Assembly (NCBI GenBank): GCA_029961685.1
Contig: JARWKL010000016.1
Span: 13,274,157-13,338,156 of the forward strand
Direction of reading: 5' to 3'
Origin: Aristolochia californica
Taxonomy: Eukaryota > Streptophyta > Magnoliopsida > Piperales > Aristolochiaceae
Length of the DNA stretch: 64,000 nt
Shown here in pieces: positions 1 to 10,500 of the stretch. How positions within the stretch are numbered: the stretch's first letter is position 1; every line of letters starts with the position of its first letter. The translations under genes were made by a program, and so were the position numbers. The notes under the pieces are model-generated. The model saw nothing but the letters and a program-made list of their open reading frames with translations. It searched no databases and had not been told where the DNA came from.

Positions 1-428
1 TTCCATAGATGTTTAGTTGATCGTTCTGTATTTGTCAAGAACACTTTGACATTTTATGTAGATGTTATTGTCTTAATTGGCAGTGATGTGGAAGGAATAC
101 AAGAAGTCAAAGCAAATAAATACAAGTAATTCAAAACAAAAGAGCTTGGACTTCTTAAATATTTTTTAGGTATTGAGGTCTTCCAGTCAAAACATGAGAT
201 TATCTTATCTCTGAGGAAGTATGTTTTTGATCTACTAGAAGACACAAGATGATGGGATGGCGATTGATAGATAATCCTATGGATGCTAACACCTAGTTGT
301 GTGCAAACTCTGACAAAGATGTGGATGTAGAAAAATATCAGAGACTTGTTGGGAAACTCATTTATCTTATAGTGACTAGACCAGATTTAGCATATGCCAT
401 AAGTGTGGTTAGTCAGTACATGCATAAA
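1..428 (+). pseudogene. Ty1/copia reverse transcriptase fragment (copy 1)
   Basis: This is the C-terminal half of a copia reverse transcriptase running into the RNase H linker. Readable blocks include a degenerate active-site region (YVDVIVLIGSD, normally YVDDIILTGDD), then LLKYFLGIEV, KYVFDLLED and [20 protein letters not shown]. The frame is broken by a TAA near 128 and by a small deletion near 250. It runs off the left edge of the window and stops abruptly at the start of a gypsy LTR fragment. It belongs to the same family as the copia copies at 574-3723, 42222-48050 and 51480-56234. It is a dead fragment. Confidence 0.85.
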
Positions 429-433
429 CTACT

Positions 434-573
434 GGTTATTTACAAATGCCCCTTGTAGATAAAATATTAAAAAATGCCCCTATGGCCTATTAATTTTTTA
501 ATTAAAATAAAATAAAGTAAATTGAAGAAAAATAATTAATTAGACTCTTAATAATGTTATTGCGTGCATAACA
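434..573 (-). repeat. Gypsy family B LTR fragment
   Basis: This AT-rich block with the phrase 'aaaatgcccctatggcc' and the end 'gtgcataaca' matches the outer ~140 bp of the family B LTRs at 29081-29422, 48449-48885 and 49031-49385 in the same orientation. It sits exactly between two copia fragments. Only one end of the LTR is present, so it is truncated. Confidence 0.7.
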
Positions 574-1095
574 ATATTATCTTGACTGGGCATGATGTTC
601 ATAGTATACAAGAAGTGAAGAATATGATATGTCAAAAGTTCAAGACTAAAGATTTGGGTAAGCTCAAATATTTTCTGGGTATAAAAGTCCTTTAGTCAAA
701 CCATGGAATAGTACTGTCTCAAAGAAAATACGTCTTAGATCTTCTTAAAGAAACATGAATGAAGAGTTGTAGACCAATTGATACACCTATGGATGCGAAT
801 GAAAAATTGTGTGCCACAACTGGAGAAGATGTTGACACTGGCAAATATCGTAGACATGTGGGAAAATTAATCTATCTCATGGTAACCAGGCCAAATATAT
901 CATACGCTATGAGCATGGTAAGTCAATTCATGCACAAACCACAAATTACTCACTGGCAAACATTAGAGAGAATACTACGGTACTTAAAAGGTATTTCAGG
1001 AAGAGGAGTGCTATATAAACAACATGGTCACTTCAATATAGAAGGTTTCTCATATGTAGATTGGGCTGGATCACCTGATGATAGAAAATCTATGC
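574..1095 (+). pseudogene. Ty1/copia RT-RNase H fragment (copy 2, part 1)
   Basis: Translation starts at IILTGHDVHSIQEVK and continues through LGKLKYFLGIKVL, a stop, QRKYVLDLLKET, a stop, and then an open stretch to SPDDRKS at about 1095. That is the end of reverse transcriptase plus the first third of RNase H. The reading breaks at 1096, where a mosaic insert begins, and resumes at 2954 with NLVTWKRKK. Compared with the copy at 42623-43363, about 25 bp at the junction are missing. The TAG after KVL and the TGA after KET also occur in other copies (see findings). Confidence 0.85.
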
Positions 1096-1392
1096 CGTGG
1101 CTGAGTCAATTACTGAGTCATTAAGTTTGCTTTTCAAGTTAAATGCAGTAGAGGGGCAAATTTGTAATTTTCCCTTGAACTTTGTGGACATGAACCCTAT
1201 TTAGAGGGGGAATGGAAGGGAAAGAAGGAAGTTTGAATTGAGGTTAATTAGAGGGTTTGAGTTCTCCTAAATGAGCTCAGGGGTTTGCGTTCTCCTTAAT
1301 GAACCTAGGCATTTTCAAGCTTCCTTTCGTCTTGATTTTTTTTTCTTCTCTCTTCTTCCCTACGAATCACTGTTAGATTCGGGACCGTAACA
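1096..1392 (+). repeat. Gypsy family B LTR (degenerate), with junction sequence
   Basis: After about 45 bp of unassigned junction sequence, this stretch reads as a plus-oriented family B LTR. It has 'gaaccctatttagaggggg', the 'gagttctcct' phrases and the terminal 'gggaccgtaaca' at 1381-1392. The end is followed by a primer-site-like 'tggtatcaaagg' at 1396. The 5' part of the LTR is lost or too diverged to bound. It begins the foreign insert inside copia copy 2. Confidence 0.6.
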
Positions 1393-1395
1393 ACG

Positions 1396-1407
1396 TGGTA
1401 TCAAAGG
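1396..1407 (+). other. Primer binding site (tRNA-iMet type)
   Basis: The sequence tggtatcaaagg lies three bases after the LTR end and differs at two positions from the usual plant iMet site TGGTATCAGAGC. It confirms the LTR orientation. Confidence 0.6.
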
Positions 1408-1412
1408 TTGAA

Positions 1413-1895
1413 CATGGAGATTCGGACAGAAAGAGAAATGCAGGAAGAAGAGATGGTTTGGGATACAACATGGAAGACCAGATTTAACCAGCAACTCGAC
1501 CTATTCACGAGAAGGTTGGCGGAGATACTGGCCGGAATAAGCCAAAACCCAAACCGAAGAGGGGAGAGAAGCTAAGTGCCAACACGTGTTACAAAACCTC
1601 AAATGCGTTGCCCTCGGGTTTGGAACTCCACGAAATCCAAACCAAGGGAGGGAACTCTGGCGGGAAGGCAGACATGTCAGTTTTGGAAGTGGAGGGGGAC
1701 AATAAAGTTGAGAAAGAGGAAATTTTTGGGAACGTCAGCCCTGTTTCCAAAAATAAACCTAAACCGAAGCCCAAACTCAAGAGCTAGAGCAGAGGCGAAG
1801 AGCCTCGGGACATTGGACTCTTCTTAGGGTCTATTGATTCTGCGACCCATGGAGACCCCTCATGTCCTCGACGCCGGCACAACCAATTTGTTCAG
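1413..1895 (+). pseudogene. Gypsy family B gag leader remnant
   Basis: A start codon at 1413 opens MEIRTEREMQEEEMVWD and the related 53-codon frame, which looks like the charged N-terminus of a plant gypsy gag. A stop follows, and a second frame reads LEVEGDNKVEKEEIFG with lysine/proline-rich residues. There is no zinc knuckle, protease or RT. The gypsy coding part is therefore deleted and the following kinase-like segment is fused directly downstream. I infer a non-autonomous derivative. Confidence 0.45.
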
Positions 1896-2063
1896 AAATA
1901 TGAGCTCGGCAGGCTCATCAGTCGGGGAACCTGCGCCAAAGGTTATTACGCCAATCCTGTCGTTGAAGGAAAAATATTCGCCGTCAAGGTCATCGGCAAG
2001 AAGAGCTTGGATGCGACCACCATGGTTTCGAGAATCCTCTGTGAGGTCTCTATCATTCAGGAC
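1896..2063 (+). pseudogene. Captured CIPK-like protein kinase N-lobe fragment
   Basis: A 56-codon open stretch begins KYELGRLISRGTCAKGYYA, continues with IFAVKVIGKKSL and ends CEVSIIQD. This is the start of a CBL-interacting (SnRK3) kinase domain: the G-loop (family form GRGTFAKVYYA), the VAIK lysine and the alphaC glutamate region. Two G-loop residues are changed (F to C, V to G). The fragment lies downstream of a gypsy gag remnant and upstream of a TRIM, inside a copia element. I infer capture of a host gene by an LTR element. No catalytic loop is present, so it cannot be a working kinase. It could instead come from another SnRK-type kinase. Confidence 0.6.
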
Positions 2064-2161
2064 TGGAACTTCGACTCTGTTGTCCCAAATGACCAGCGAT
2101 TGAAGATTGAAAGCCCTATTAGCTTCAGGGTACCTCATATCGCGACTTATGTGAAGCAATA

Positions 2162-2650
2162 GTGAAGCCCCTTCCTCAGCTGTTCGGACAGCCACCGATT
2201 TCTCTGATTTTGGCAGACTCAAGAGTGGATAAAAAATTGGATAAATGGGAACCTTCAGATAAGCATTTCACACTTTCATCTGCAGATTTGGTGTATGATG
2301 GTAATGTAGACTTCGAGTGGGACAAGCTGCAATATGGGAGGCTGCTTCCTTTTGGTAAATATATCATGAAACCGTCTCTTATTGGAACTCTTGTTCAGGA
2401 GGAGGCACCATTAAGTAATCATGGGCCTGCTATGGACGCATGCTATGTTCAAAATAATCAGACATCTACTGAGTATTTTGCTACTGCTGACAATAACCAA
2501 AGTATCTTTGAGTGCTCTCAATTTTTTCGAATTAAATTTTATGGGAGTTTTGATAAACTACTTAGGAGGTTTCTGAGGGGTGACTTATTTGATCAGAGAT
2601 CATTTTGTCATTCTTTTAACAAATCAATAGAAGCTCATGTGAGGTGTTAA
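2162..2650 (+). other. Open frame of 162 codons, unrecognised
   Basis: This is the longest uninterrupted frame in the mosaic insert, beginning MKPLPQLFGQPP with internal FEWDKLQYGRLLPFGKYI and ending in the left TRIM LTR. I recognise no family. It follows the kinase-like fragment and its end overlaps the first bases of the TRIM, so its stop codon is supplied by the insertion. It may be another captured host fragment or decayed retroelement coding sequence. Composition is ordinary, with no signal peptide or membrane segment. Confidence 0.3.
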
Positions 2651-2953
2651 GTACCTAACCAATACTACCCGAAAGATCGACCTGTTTGGTAGCGGAAAGC
2701 TAAGAACTTAACCTAGGACCATAACATCACACCCACCTTTACGAGCCGATGACCACAATGACTTAACACTAGCGACACGGTCCACTGTTACATGGTTTCC
2801 AAAATCTGGGTCGATGCGATCGCCCATGCCAAGAGTCAAATTTGTGACGTGGTGCCTGCTCTGATACCAAATGTTAAGTATCTAGCCAATACTACCCAAA
2901 AGACCGGCCTATTTGGTAGCGAAAAGCCAAGTACTTAACCCAGGACCATAACA
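2645..2953 (-). mobile_element. TRIM element, 309 bp (TRIM-1 family, copy a)
   Basis: Two direct repeats of 82 bp (2645-2726 and 2872-2953) begin TGTTAAG and end ATAACA. On the - strand the primer site TGGTATCAGAGC sits two bases inside the right LTR, and a purine-rich tract (GGTGGGTGTGA) abuts the left LTR. Only 145 bp lie between the LTRs and there is no coding capacity, which defines a terminal-repeat retrotransposon in miniature. Flanking five-mers do not match, so the left neighbour was probably rearranged after insertion. Related copies lie at 15558-19215 and 55337-55753. Confidence 0.85.
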
Positions 2954-3334
2954 GGGAACTTGGTCACATGGAAAAGAAAAAAACAAAACGTGGTTGCAAG
3001 ATCTCATGCTGAAGCATAATACCGAGCTATGGCCCACACTGTAAGTGAACTTTTATGGATAAAGACTCTTCTTAACAAATTGGGATTTTATAAAGGAGGC
3101 TCTATGGGCCTCCATTGTGATAATCAAGCAGTTATTCACATTACGTCAAATCCTGTCTTCCATGAAAGAACTAAACATATTGAAGTGGATTGTCATTTTA
3201 TACGGAAAAAGTTTCAAGCAGGAATAATTTCTCTTAAGTATGTTTCATCTCAAGAGCAATTAGCTGATATCTATCTTATATAGTTGGCAAGTTGGGTATT
3301 TATGATGTATTTTCTCCGCCAGCTTGAGGGGAAG
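2954..3334 (+). pseudogene. Ty1/copia RNase H C-terminus (copy 2, part 2)
   Basis: This resumes the frame lost at 1095: NLVTWKRKK, then AEAYRAMAHTVSELLWIK, LHCDNQAVIHITSNPVFHERTKHIEVD and SSQEQLADI. It covers the RNase H catalytic aspartate block and the chain end. Stops and a short deletion break the last 20 codons, where ADILTK is expected. The polypurine tract 'cttgaggggaag' at 3323-3334 leads directly into the 3' LTR. Confidence 0.85.
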
Positions 3335-3723
3335 TGTTGGAAGATGGGCTCAAGCCCACAAGCTCAAGGCTAGAAAAATCCACACGTCAAAGGAGTGGCA
3401 AAGTGGTTATTTATGGTATGTTCCATAAAGATGGCATGAAGATGTAAATACATTGTCTTAGTATATCTTTTAAACTTATGTGTTGTAAGTCTAAGGGCTT
3501 TGTAACATTATAAATAAGAGCACTGGCTAAGAGGTAAGGCATTCAAGCCTCCTCATCTCTTTGAGAAATCGTCCAACCACTCTCTCTTCTCCCTTGACAC
3601 ATTCTCTCTTCTCTTAATCCAAACTCTCCTCTCTTAGTCCTTCTCCTTTCTCCCTCTTCTCTCTTCTCTCCTTCTTCTTCCACGTTAACCTAGAGTCATT
3701 CTCATGGGGTCCTAACTTCTATA
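3335..3723 (+). repeat. Copia 3' LTR (copy 2)
   Basis: The sequence starts tgttggaagatgggctcaag right after a polypurine tract and aligns along its length with the copia D LTR (42222-42615, reverse complement). Shared landmarks are 'cacacgtcaaaggagtggc', 'cataaagatggcat' and 'aataagagcactggctaagag'. The end 'cttctata' replaces the expected 'ttctaca'. Confidence 0.8.
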
Positions 3724-4053
3724 GTAAATAAGAAGACTTCTCGTAAAGATGGCACAAAGATATAATTAGTCAAGGAGGAGCATGTCTACTTCTGTCTTTT
3801 CTTATGTAAAGTTTGTAGCCTTAAGGACATTATGGACATTGTAAAATCCTCTCAAAATCTATAAATAGAGGCCCTTGACTTGGGGTAGAGCATTCAAGCT
3901 CTCTGCCCTTCTCTTAATTCGTCCAAACTCTCTCTTAGCCTAAAGGATCTCTCTCTCTCTCTCCCTTTCTCTATTCTCTTCTCTTCTTCTTTTCTTCTCC
4001 TCTCCCTCTTTTACTTTGTTCAAGGTTTTAATCATGGGATCCTAAATTCAACA
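3724..4053 (+). repeat. LTR of a related family (3' part) with primer site
   Basis: This pyrimidine-rich LTR tail shares 'ctataaatagaggccc' and 'cattcaagctctc' with neighbouring copia and family C LTRs and ends 'cctaaattcaaca' at 4053. A degenerate iMet primer site, taatatcagagt, follows at 4054. The start of the LTR is fused to the preceding LTR, so its true boundary is uncertain. Confidence 0.6.
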
Positions 4054-5330
4054 TAATATCAGAGTGGGAAAAGGTCTGAGATGAAAAGGAGTAGAAGATG
4101 GAGAAGAAGAGGAGGAACAAGAAAAAGAAGAAGAAAAAAAAAACAGAAACAAGTGAAGTTTCTTGTTTTTCCTTTAGTCTTCTATTCCAATTCATGTTTT
4201 TCATTAGATTTTTAACTCTATTACAATGTTTTTATTGTAAAAAATTTATATCATTGGAAATATATTGGAGTCTAGTTTCTAATTCAAAAAGAATAGTTGA
4301 GATCAGATTTTTCTAGAAAGATAAATAGACATATGAAGCAGCAAAGGTGAAGTAGCAGAAAAGTTTCATGTATCAGTAGAAAGCTTCAACTTTCAAGCAA
4401 TTTAATGTTATCAAGAACGAGATTTTATATGGAGAGTTTTATATCAAAAGAAATATTTGTAAGTCCATTTTCTTACCTATTCAACCAATTCTCAATCTGA
4501 GTTTTTTATATGGAGATATCGATCTTGGAAGAGTCAATGGTCATGCTGGCTAAAGGAGAAAAAAGTACTCAGTTCGGCCAGATTACAGTTCGAAATCTAT
4601 CAGATTATTTATCTCAAAATAAGTATATTTTATGAAGAGAAGTTATACTTGGATGAAATTTATTTAATTTTAGTTTTAGAAAGAGAAAATTTTATGTCAA
4701 TCCAATCTATATTTAAGAAGATATTTTTAGAAGATGAGTATCATTCTTGATGGAGGAGGCCAACAAAAAAATAGGGTTTCAAGGCTTCATTTTGAAGGGG
4801 CGATTCAAATTTTTTTCAAGAATAAAATAGGTAGAGGAGTGTGTCTAGTGGATCTAAGGCATTTCTGTCTCAACATCTCAAAAACAAAAATCAAAGAATT
4901 TTAATATAGATAAAATAAAGTTTTTACATAGTAATATCTTTTTTCTTTGCCATCTCAACTAGATGCATCGACCCACAATAAGAGTAAAAAAATCGACTTT
5001 TATAGTGTGGGAAGATAGAGCATGGAGCTCAAACTAGCTAGCCCTCCCCAACCATCCCATGTTATCTAGAAAAACAAGAACTATTAGAGCATACCCACTT
5101 CCACTAACCTGAAATATGACTCAAAGGAATTAGTTAAGCATATAGAAATTAAACAATTAATCTTGAAAAAAATTCATTAGTTTTGTCTCTTCAATCTCCA
5201 AAGAGGAAGGCAAATGGGTGTCAGAGGATGCATCTCATGGTATCATCTAATAAGTAGGTGTCTCACTTTTAAACACTAAGCAAACTAAAAAATGGACGAT
5301 ATTCCATTTATAGGATGGTCTTGAGAGAAT
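4054..5330 (+). repeat. Family C-type leader and unassigned AT-rich sequence
   Basis: Positions 4330-4550 match the internal leader of the family C element at 14283-14660: 'gaagcagcaaaggt', 'cttcaactttcaagcaa', 'gatcttggaagagtcaatgg'. No gag or pol frame is visible. From about 4900 to 5330 I see nothing recognisable. Confidence 0.5.
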
Positions 5331-5762
5331 ATGTTTAGGCAGAAAAAGGACGAGAGAAAACAAAGACTGCCAAAAATGGAAAAGAGTGTTTTGAATCAGA
5401 CATTATCACAATTGATGCATTATTCGCAATACAATTTCATAAATATCAAATTTTTTACATACCTCTTCTGTGAAGATCTCCAAATTTATACACTCATTGG
5501 AGCTCAAGTAAGAAATTATAATTTTTAAGTAATAAACCCAGTCACCTAATTGCCAAAGGCAAAGAATATAACTGAAAAAAAAACTACATTTATGCGTGTG
5601 AAAGAGGGAGAGAACGAGATGGTAGACTTTTGCCTGGCTCGTCGTCCTTGCCGTTTCCATTTGTGGTCACCACCGATGGACATTTACTATCGTCCGTGTC
5701 ACCGAAGATTCCCAATGGTGAACCAAGGCCGACAGATCAGTCAAGGACAGAGTTTACTCTCC
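5331..5762. other. No feature recognised
   Basis: AT-rich sequence, then a more GC-rich stretch from 5600. Short frames on both strands resemble nothing known. If the copia B LTR is longer than the clear core repeat, its first ~65 bp would lie here. Confidence 0.3.
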
Positions 5763-6053
5763 TGTAGTTGCAACTCCCTCGATAACACGAAGCCATGAAG
5801 AACCTTGATGGGAGGTTGGCTAATATGATCTACGGTATGGTCCCCAATCTCAAAACTCACTAACCCCTTCAGTTTAACACCATCGCTGAGAATGATTAGA
5901 GAGCGGAAGTGCCAAACAGGAACAGAGAACAGAACGCCGGTGATTTCTACACGAAATCTGATCATATGGAGGGAGCTAAGATTTCTGGCTTCCATTTCCA
6001 TTTTATTCAATGAATTTCATGAGGATAATTAGCAATTAAATTAAGATCTTACA
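5763..6053 (+). repeat. Copia B 5' LTR (core)
   Basis: This starts tgtagttgcaactccctcg and ends gatcttaca, and matches 11954-12245 in the same orientation at roughly 88-90% by eye. Immediately after it, at 6056-6067, comes tggaattagagc, two changes from the iMet primer site. TG...CA ends, a primer site on the inner side and a direct repeat 6 kb downstream support an LTR pair. The true start may lie further left, because the other copy is preceded by a polypurine tract at 11881-11894. Confidence 0.65.
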
Positions 6054-6682
6054 GTTGGAATTAGAGCGAGACCTCTGATCCTGCGTATCGATTCCACTCT
6101 TGCTCTCTGTTTCTATTTGGGGAGTCTCATTTTTACGAGAAATGATATTTTTTTAGTTGGAGAGTCATCGAGAATGTCGATGTAAAACATCCCGACGACT
6201 CGCGATTGTCGAGCGGGCACGAACGATCATGTAGACTAGCGGCACTCGGCCAGAAAGCTGATCAACGCAGTTGAGCTCTCTCTGTGCACTCACCGGGGTG
6301 ATGGTTGGCGGCTATCGCATCAGTGAAATGCGTCGTAGTCAGCGACCATTCTGAAAGATTCTCCGATGTCGACGTCGTTAAGGGACGCCAGTTACAGGTA
6401 TTTTTTGCACACGGCTGGAGGTTGAAGACGACCTCCAACGCGCATAATCATGGTTAATGAAAACCATAAGGTATTTTGGTAAATAACGGGCGCTTTGGTT
6501 CGGGTTGAGTCGTCTGCAACTTGCCGTTCCAACTCGGCAACCGAGTTTCAGGCCTGGGCGACTCGGTGTAAAAAAAAAGGCGGTTTGGGTTGACTCGGAC
6601 AGGTTGAGTTGGATCGCCGCTCCAACTCGCTGAAACAAGTTGCCCGAGAGAGGACCGAGCCGAGTCGGTTCTCATAGAATTA
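6054..6682. other. GC-rich leader segment of copia B, unrecognised
   Basis: This lies between primer site and gag, where copia elements usually have only a short leader. It is clearly more GC-rich than its surroundings and contains several 'gagtcg'/'cgagtc' phrases and a homopolymer run. Similar phrases occur near 16440-16520. It may be an insertion within the leader. I cannot assign it. Confidence 0.35.
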
Positions 6683-6768
6683 TTTTTGCGCCAGCGGGGA
6701 TTCGAACCGAAGCGTGGCAAAAAATTCGACGCCAGTCACCATTAGGCCACTGGGCATCGTGTGTCAAA
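6683..6768 (-). repeat. tRNA-derived (SINE-like) Pol III promoter remnant
   Basis: On the - strand, TGGCCTAATGG (A-box-like) is followed about 30 bases later by GGTTCGAATCC, a perfect match to the plant B-box consensus, and then a CTGGCGC acceptor-like end. The acceptor and anticodon stems do not pair well, so this is not a working tRNA gene. It could be a SINE head or a decayed tRNA (the A-box region resembles tRNA-Arg). Confidence 0.45.
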
Positions 6769-7087
6769 TATGTTGTATTTTATAGATTTATTTCCTGTAA
6801 TTTTTTTTTATGCATTTTGACATATACTTAAATGCATGAAATTAGAGTTATGCATAATATTATAGTTTTTTAATTATGCATATATTATGCAAATATTTTG
6901 TGCATAATGATAACATATTAGTATTAGTTAAAATTATGCAATTCATACAATTCTCATATTAATTTCGCATTTATGCGATTTAATGTCTAGTGATTCATAT
7001 AATTTTTTATTAATTAGAGAGTAGTCATAGCATGTTTAATTTAATAAAAAATTATATATTATGATTAGGATCACATAAAGAATATTA

Positions 7088-7444
7088 GACATTAACTGTA
7101 ACTAATTTTAGTTAATAAAATAAATTTTATCCCACAAGGATTTTTATTATATTTGCGTTTATTAGTTAGGATAAAATATCAAGTTATTCATAATTTACCC
7201 ACAAGAATTATGAATTCATACATAATTTGATAGTTTTATCATAAATTTTAATCATAAAGAAAATGTAGACATTAATTTTAATTAATTATACTTAATATAA
7301 TAAATTTTATCCCACAGGAATTTGTATTATATTTGAGTTTATTAATTAAGATAAAATATCAAATTATTCATAATTGACCCACTGGAATTATGAATTCATA
7401 AATAATTTGATAGTTTTATCATAAACTTTACTCATAAAGAATAT
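7088..7444 (+). repeat. Tandem repeat, ~178 bp x 2, in copia B leader
   Basis: Two AT-rich units (about 7088-7264 and 7265-7444) share 'aataaattttatcccaca', 'gataaaatatcaa' and 'aattatgaattcata', with partial further units on both sides. The 750 bp from 6830 to 7560 is a non-coding AT-rich leader before gag. Confidence 0.6.
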
Positions 7445-7568
7445 TGAATATGCTTGAATTAAAATTTTTAGCCCACATGCCTTTTTTTATATCAATAGAT
7501 TCAATTTTTAAGCATGATATTTTATTCAGGCCTCATTTTTAACATAAGCATGTAATTTGTAATTTTAT

Positions 7569-10500
7569 GCAGTTGTACAGACTGCAAATTTCTCTGATAT
7601 TCGTTGTGGTATCCCTGATCTTAAGGGAGATAACTCTAAGGTCTAGAAAGAAAAAATTCTTCTTCATTTAGGGTGGATGGACATAGACTGTGCTATTAGG
7701 AAAGACGAACCACCAACAATTACTGATACCAGCACTACCGTTGAAATCATGCTTTATGAACGATGGGAGTGATCTAATCACCTCAATGTGATGTTCATTA
7801 AAACTAGAATTTCTGCTGGTATTCGTGGTTTTGTTGATCATCATGAAAAGGTCAAAGACTTGCTGAAAACCATTGATGGACAATTTGTCACTTTAGACAA
7901 GGCACTAGCAAGCACCCTAATCATGAAGCTCTCATCCCTAAGGCTCACCAGTATGAGAGGTGTGCACGAGCACATCATGCACATGAGGGATATTGTGGCT
8001 CAATTGAAGAAACTCAATGTTGAAATGTCGGAATCTTTCCTAGTGCACTACATCTTGAATACCCTTCCACAACAATATGGACCCTTCAAAATCTCATACA
8101 ACACACATAAGGATAAATGGTCAATTAATAAACTTTTGACCATGTGTGTTCAAGAGGAAGGGAGACTAGTGATGGAACAAGGAGAAAGTGCTATGCTGGC
8201 AACGTATGGAAAGGGCAAACACCAAGCCAAATAGAAAGGGAAGGGCAAAATACACCCCCCCCCCCCCCCCCAAGCTGGTATTAAGAAAGATTCGAAGAGT
8301 TTCTTTTGTAAAAAGAAGGGACACATGAAGAAGGAATGCGCCAAATTTCAGAAATGGCTTGCGGACAAAGGTAATCCAACTTCATTTGTTTGTTATGAAT
8401 CTAATATGGTTAATGTCAATATTAACACATGGTGGATTGATTCTGGATCAACAATCCATATATCTAATTCCTTGCATTGTTTGCAAAAACTAAGGAAACC
8501 AGTGGAAAGTGAGCATAACAATTTCTCAGGAGACAAGATGAGCTCACATGTGGAAGCTACAGGAACTTGCTATTTAAATTTAAGTAGTGGCTTTGCTTTA
8601 AAATTAGACAAGACCTTTCATATTCTAAGTTTTTCTAGAAACTTGATTTCAGTTTCAAGGCTTGTACCTTATGAATATTCCTTTAATTTTTCATACTCAT
8701 CTTTTAGTTTATATTATAAGTCTGATTGTGTTGGGAATTGTACTTTGTTTGATGGTCTTTATAGCATTAATTTACAAAAAAATGCTACTTATGATTCAAT
8801 GCATGTTCACACTGGTACTAAAAGAGGTGTTATTAATGAGGACTCCTCTACATTGTGGCACCGGAGATTAGGTCATATCTCCATGGATAGAATTAAAAGA
8901 TTAGTAAATAAAGGGGTACTTAATACTATGGATTGTACTAATTTTGAGACTTGTGTAAACTGCATTAAAGGAAGGCAGACTAACAAGTCAAAGAAAGGTG
9001 CCAATAGGAATTCAGACATATTAGAGATCATACCTACTGATATACGTAGTCCAGACATGGACTCACATGGTCAGAAATACTTCATCTCTTTTATAGATGA
9101 TTACTCACGATGCATGTATCTTTATATGCTTTATAACAATAATGAAACATTAGATGCCTTTAAGATCTTTAAGGCAAAAGTAGAGACACAATATGGTAAG
9201 TAAATTAAGATCATGAGATCAGATAGAGGTGGAGAATACTATGGTAGATACATAGAGAATGGACAAACACCTAGACCATTTGCAAAGTTTCTTCAAGAAC
9301 ACGGGATTATTGCCCAATACACCAAGCACCGGACCAAAATGGTGTAGCAGAAAGAAGAAACCGAACATTATTAGGCATGGTACGGAGTATGCTTAGCAGG
9401 TCCAATCTTCCTAGATCCTTGTGGGTTTAAGCACTTAAGCCGACAGTGTATATATTAAACCGATTTCTAACCTAGGTTGTTCCTAAAATGCCATTTGAAT
9501 TATGGAAAGGTTGGAAACCGAGTTTGCGACATATGAGCATTTGGGGATGCCCATTTGAAGTAAGAAGAAACTGGACCCAAGGACCATTAGTGGGTATTTC
9601 ATTGGATATGCTGAAAGGTCCAAAGGTTACAGATTTTATTGTCCATCTCACAGCACTAGGATTGTGGAATCAAGAAATGCAAAGTTTCTTGAAAATGATT
9701 TGATCAGTGGGAGTAATCCAACTCTGAACATAGTTTCTGAGAAAGATCATTCAGAATCTCAACCTTCTACCTTAAGTGATAAATTGCTTATTGTTTACAA
9801 CACCCCTCAAGTAAAAACTGGTGTTGAACAACTAATCATTGAAGTTCCACAAGATGCTGATGACATTCCAGTAGATCAGGTAGTTCAAGAGTTGCCAAGA
9901 ACTTTTGAGCAGCTAGTTGAACCACATACTTCTCAGGAATATGATGGTACAACATTAAGAAGATCTACTAGACCAAAAAGTTCAACAATTCATGATGATT
10001 ATGTTGTGTATCTGCAAGAAACTGACTACAACATTGGAGCCAAAAATGATCCTAAGTTCTTTTCACGAGTCATGAGTTGCAAAGAATCAGAATTATGGTA
10101 CAATGCCATGAAGGAAGAGATGAATTCTATGAAGAGTAGCTGAGTCTAGGATCTTGAGTTGCCTAGTGGATTTAAAGCCATTGGATGTAAATGGGTCTCT
10201 AAGACAAAGGAAGACTCATTGGGCAACACCTAGAAATACAAGGCAAGACTCGTTGCCAAGGGATTCACTCAGAAAGAAAGAATCGATTACACGAAGACTT
10301 TTTCTCCTGTATCTAAGAAAGATTCATTGCGTATTATTTTGGCATTAGTAGCCCATTTTGACTTAGAGTTGCAACAAATGGATGTGAAAACGACATTTCT
10401 CAATGGATATCTAGAGGAGGAAGTTTACATGAAATAGCTTGAAGGATTCCTCTCTTGTGATGGTGAGCAATTGGTTTGCAAGCTAAAAAATCCATATATG

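Noticed and set aside
54..245. Minus-strand 63-codon frame
   Set aside because: Antisense to the copia RT fragment with no recognisable motif.
2872..2953. Mini-LTR as a 5S rRNA-containing Cassandra LTR
   Set aside because: The LTR is only 82 bp and I find no 5S rRNA internal control region in it.
6683..6768. Functional tRNA gene
   Set aside because: Acceptor, anticodon and T stems do not pair properly, and the acceptor end carries an extra base.
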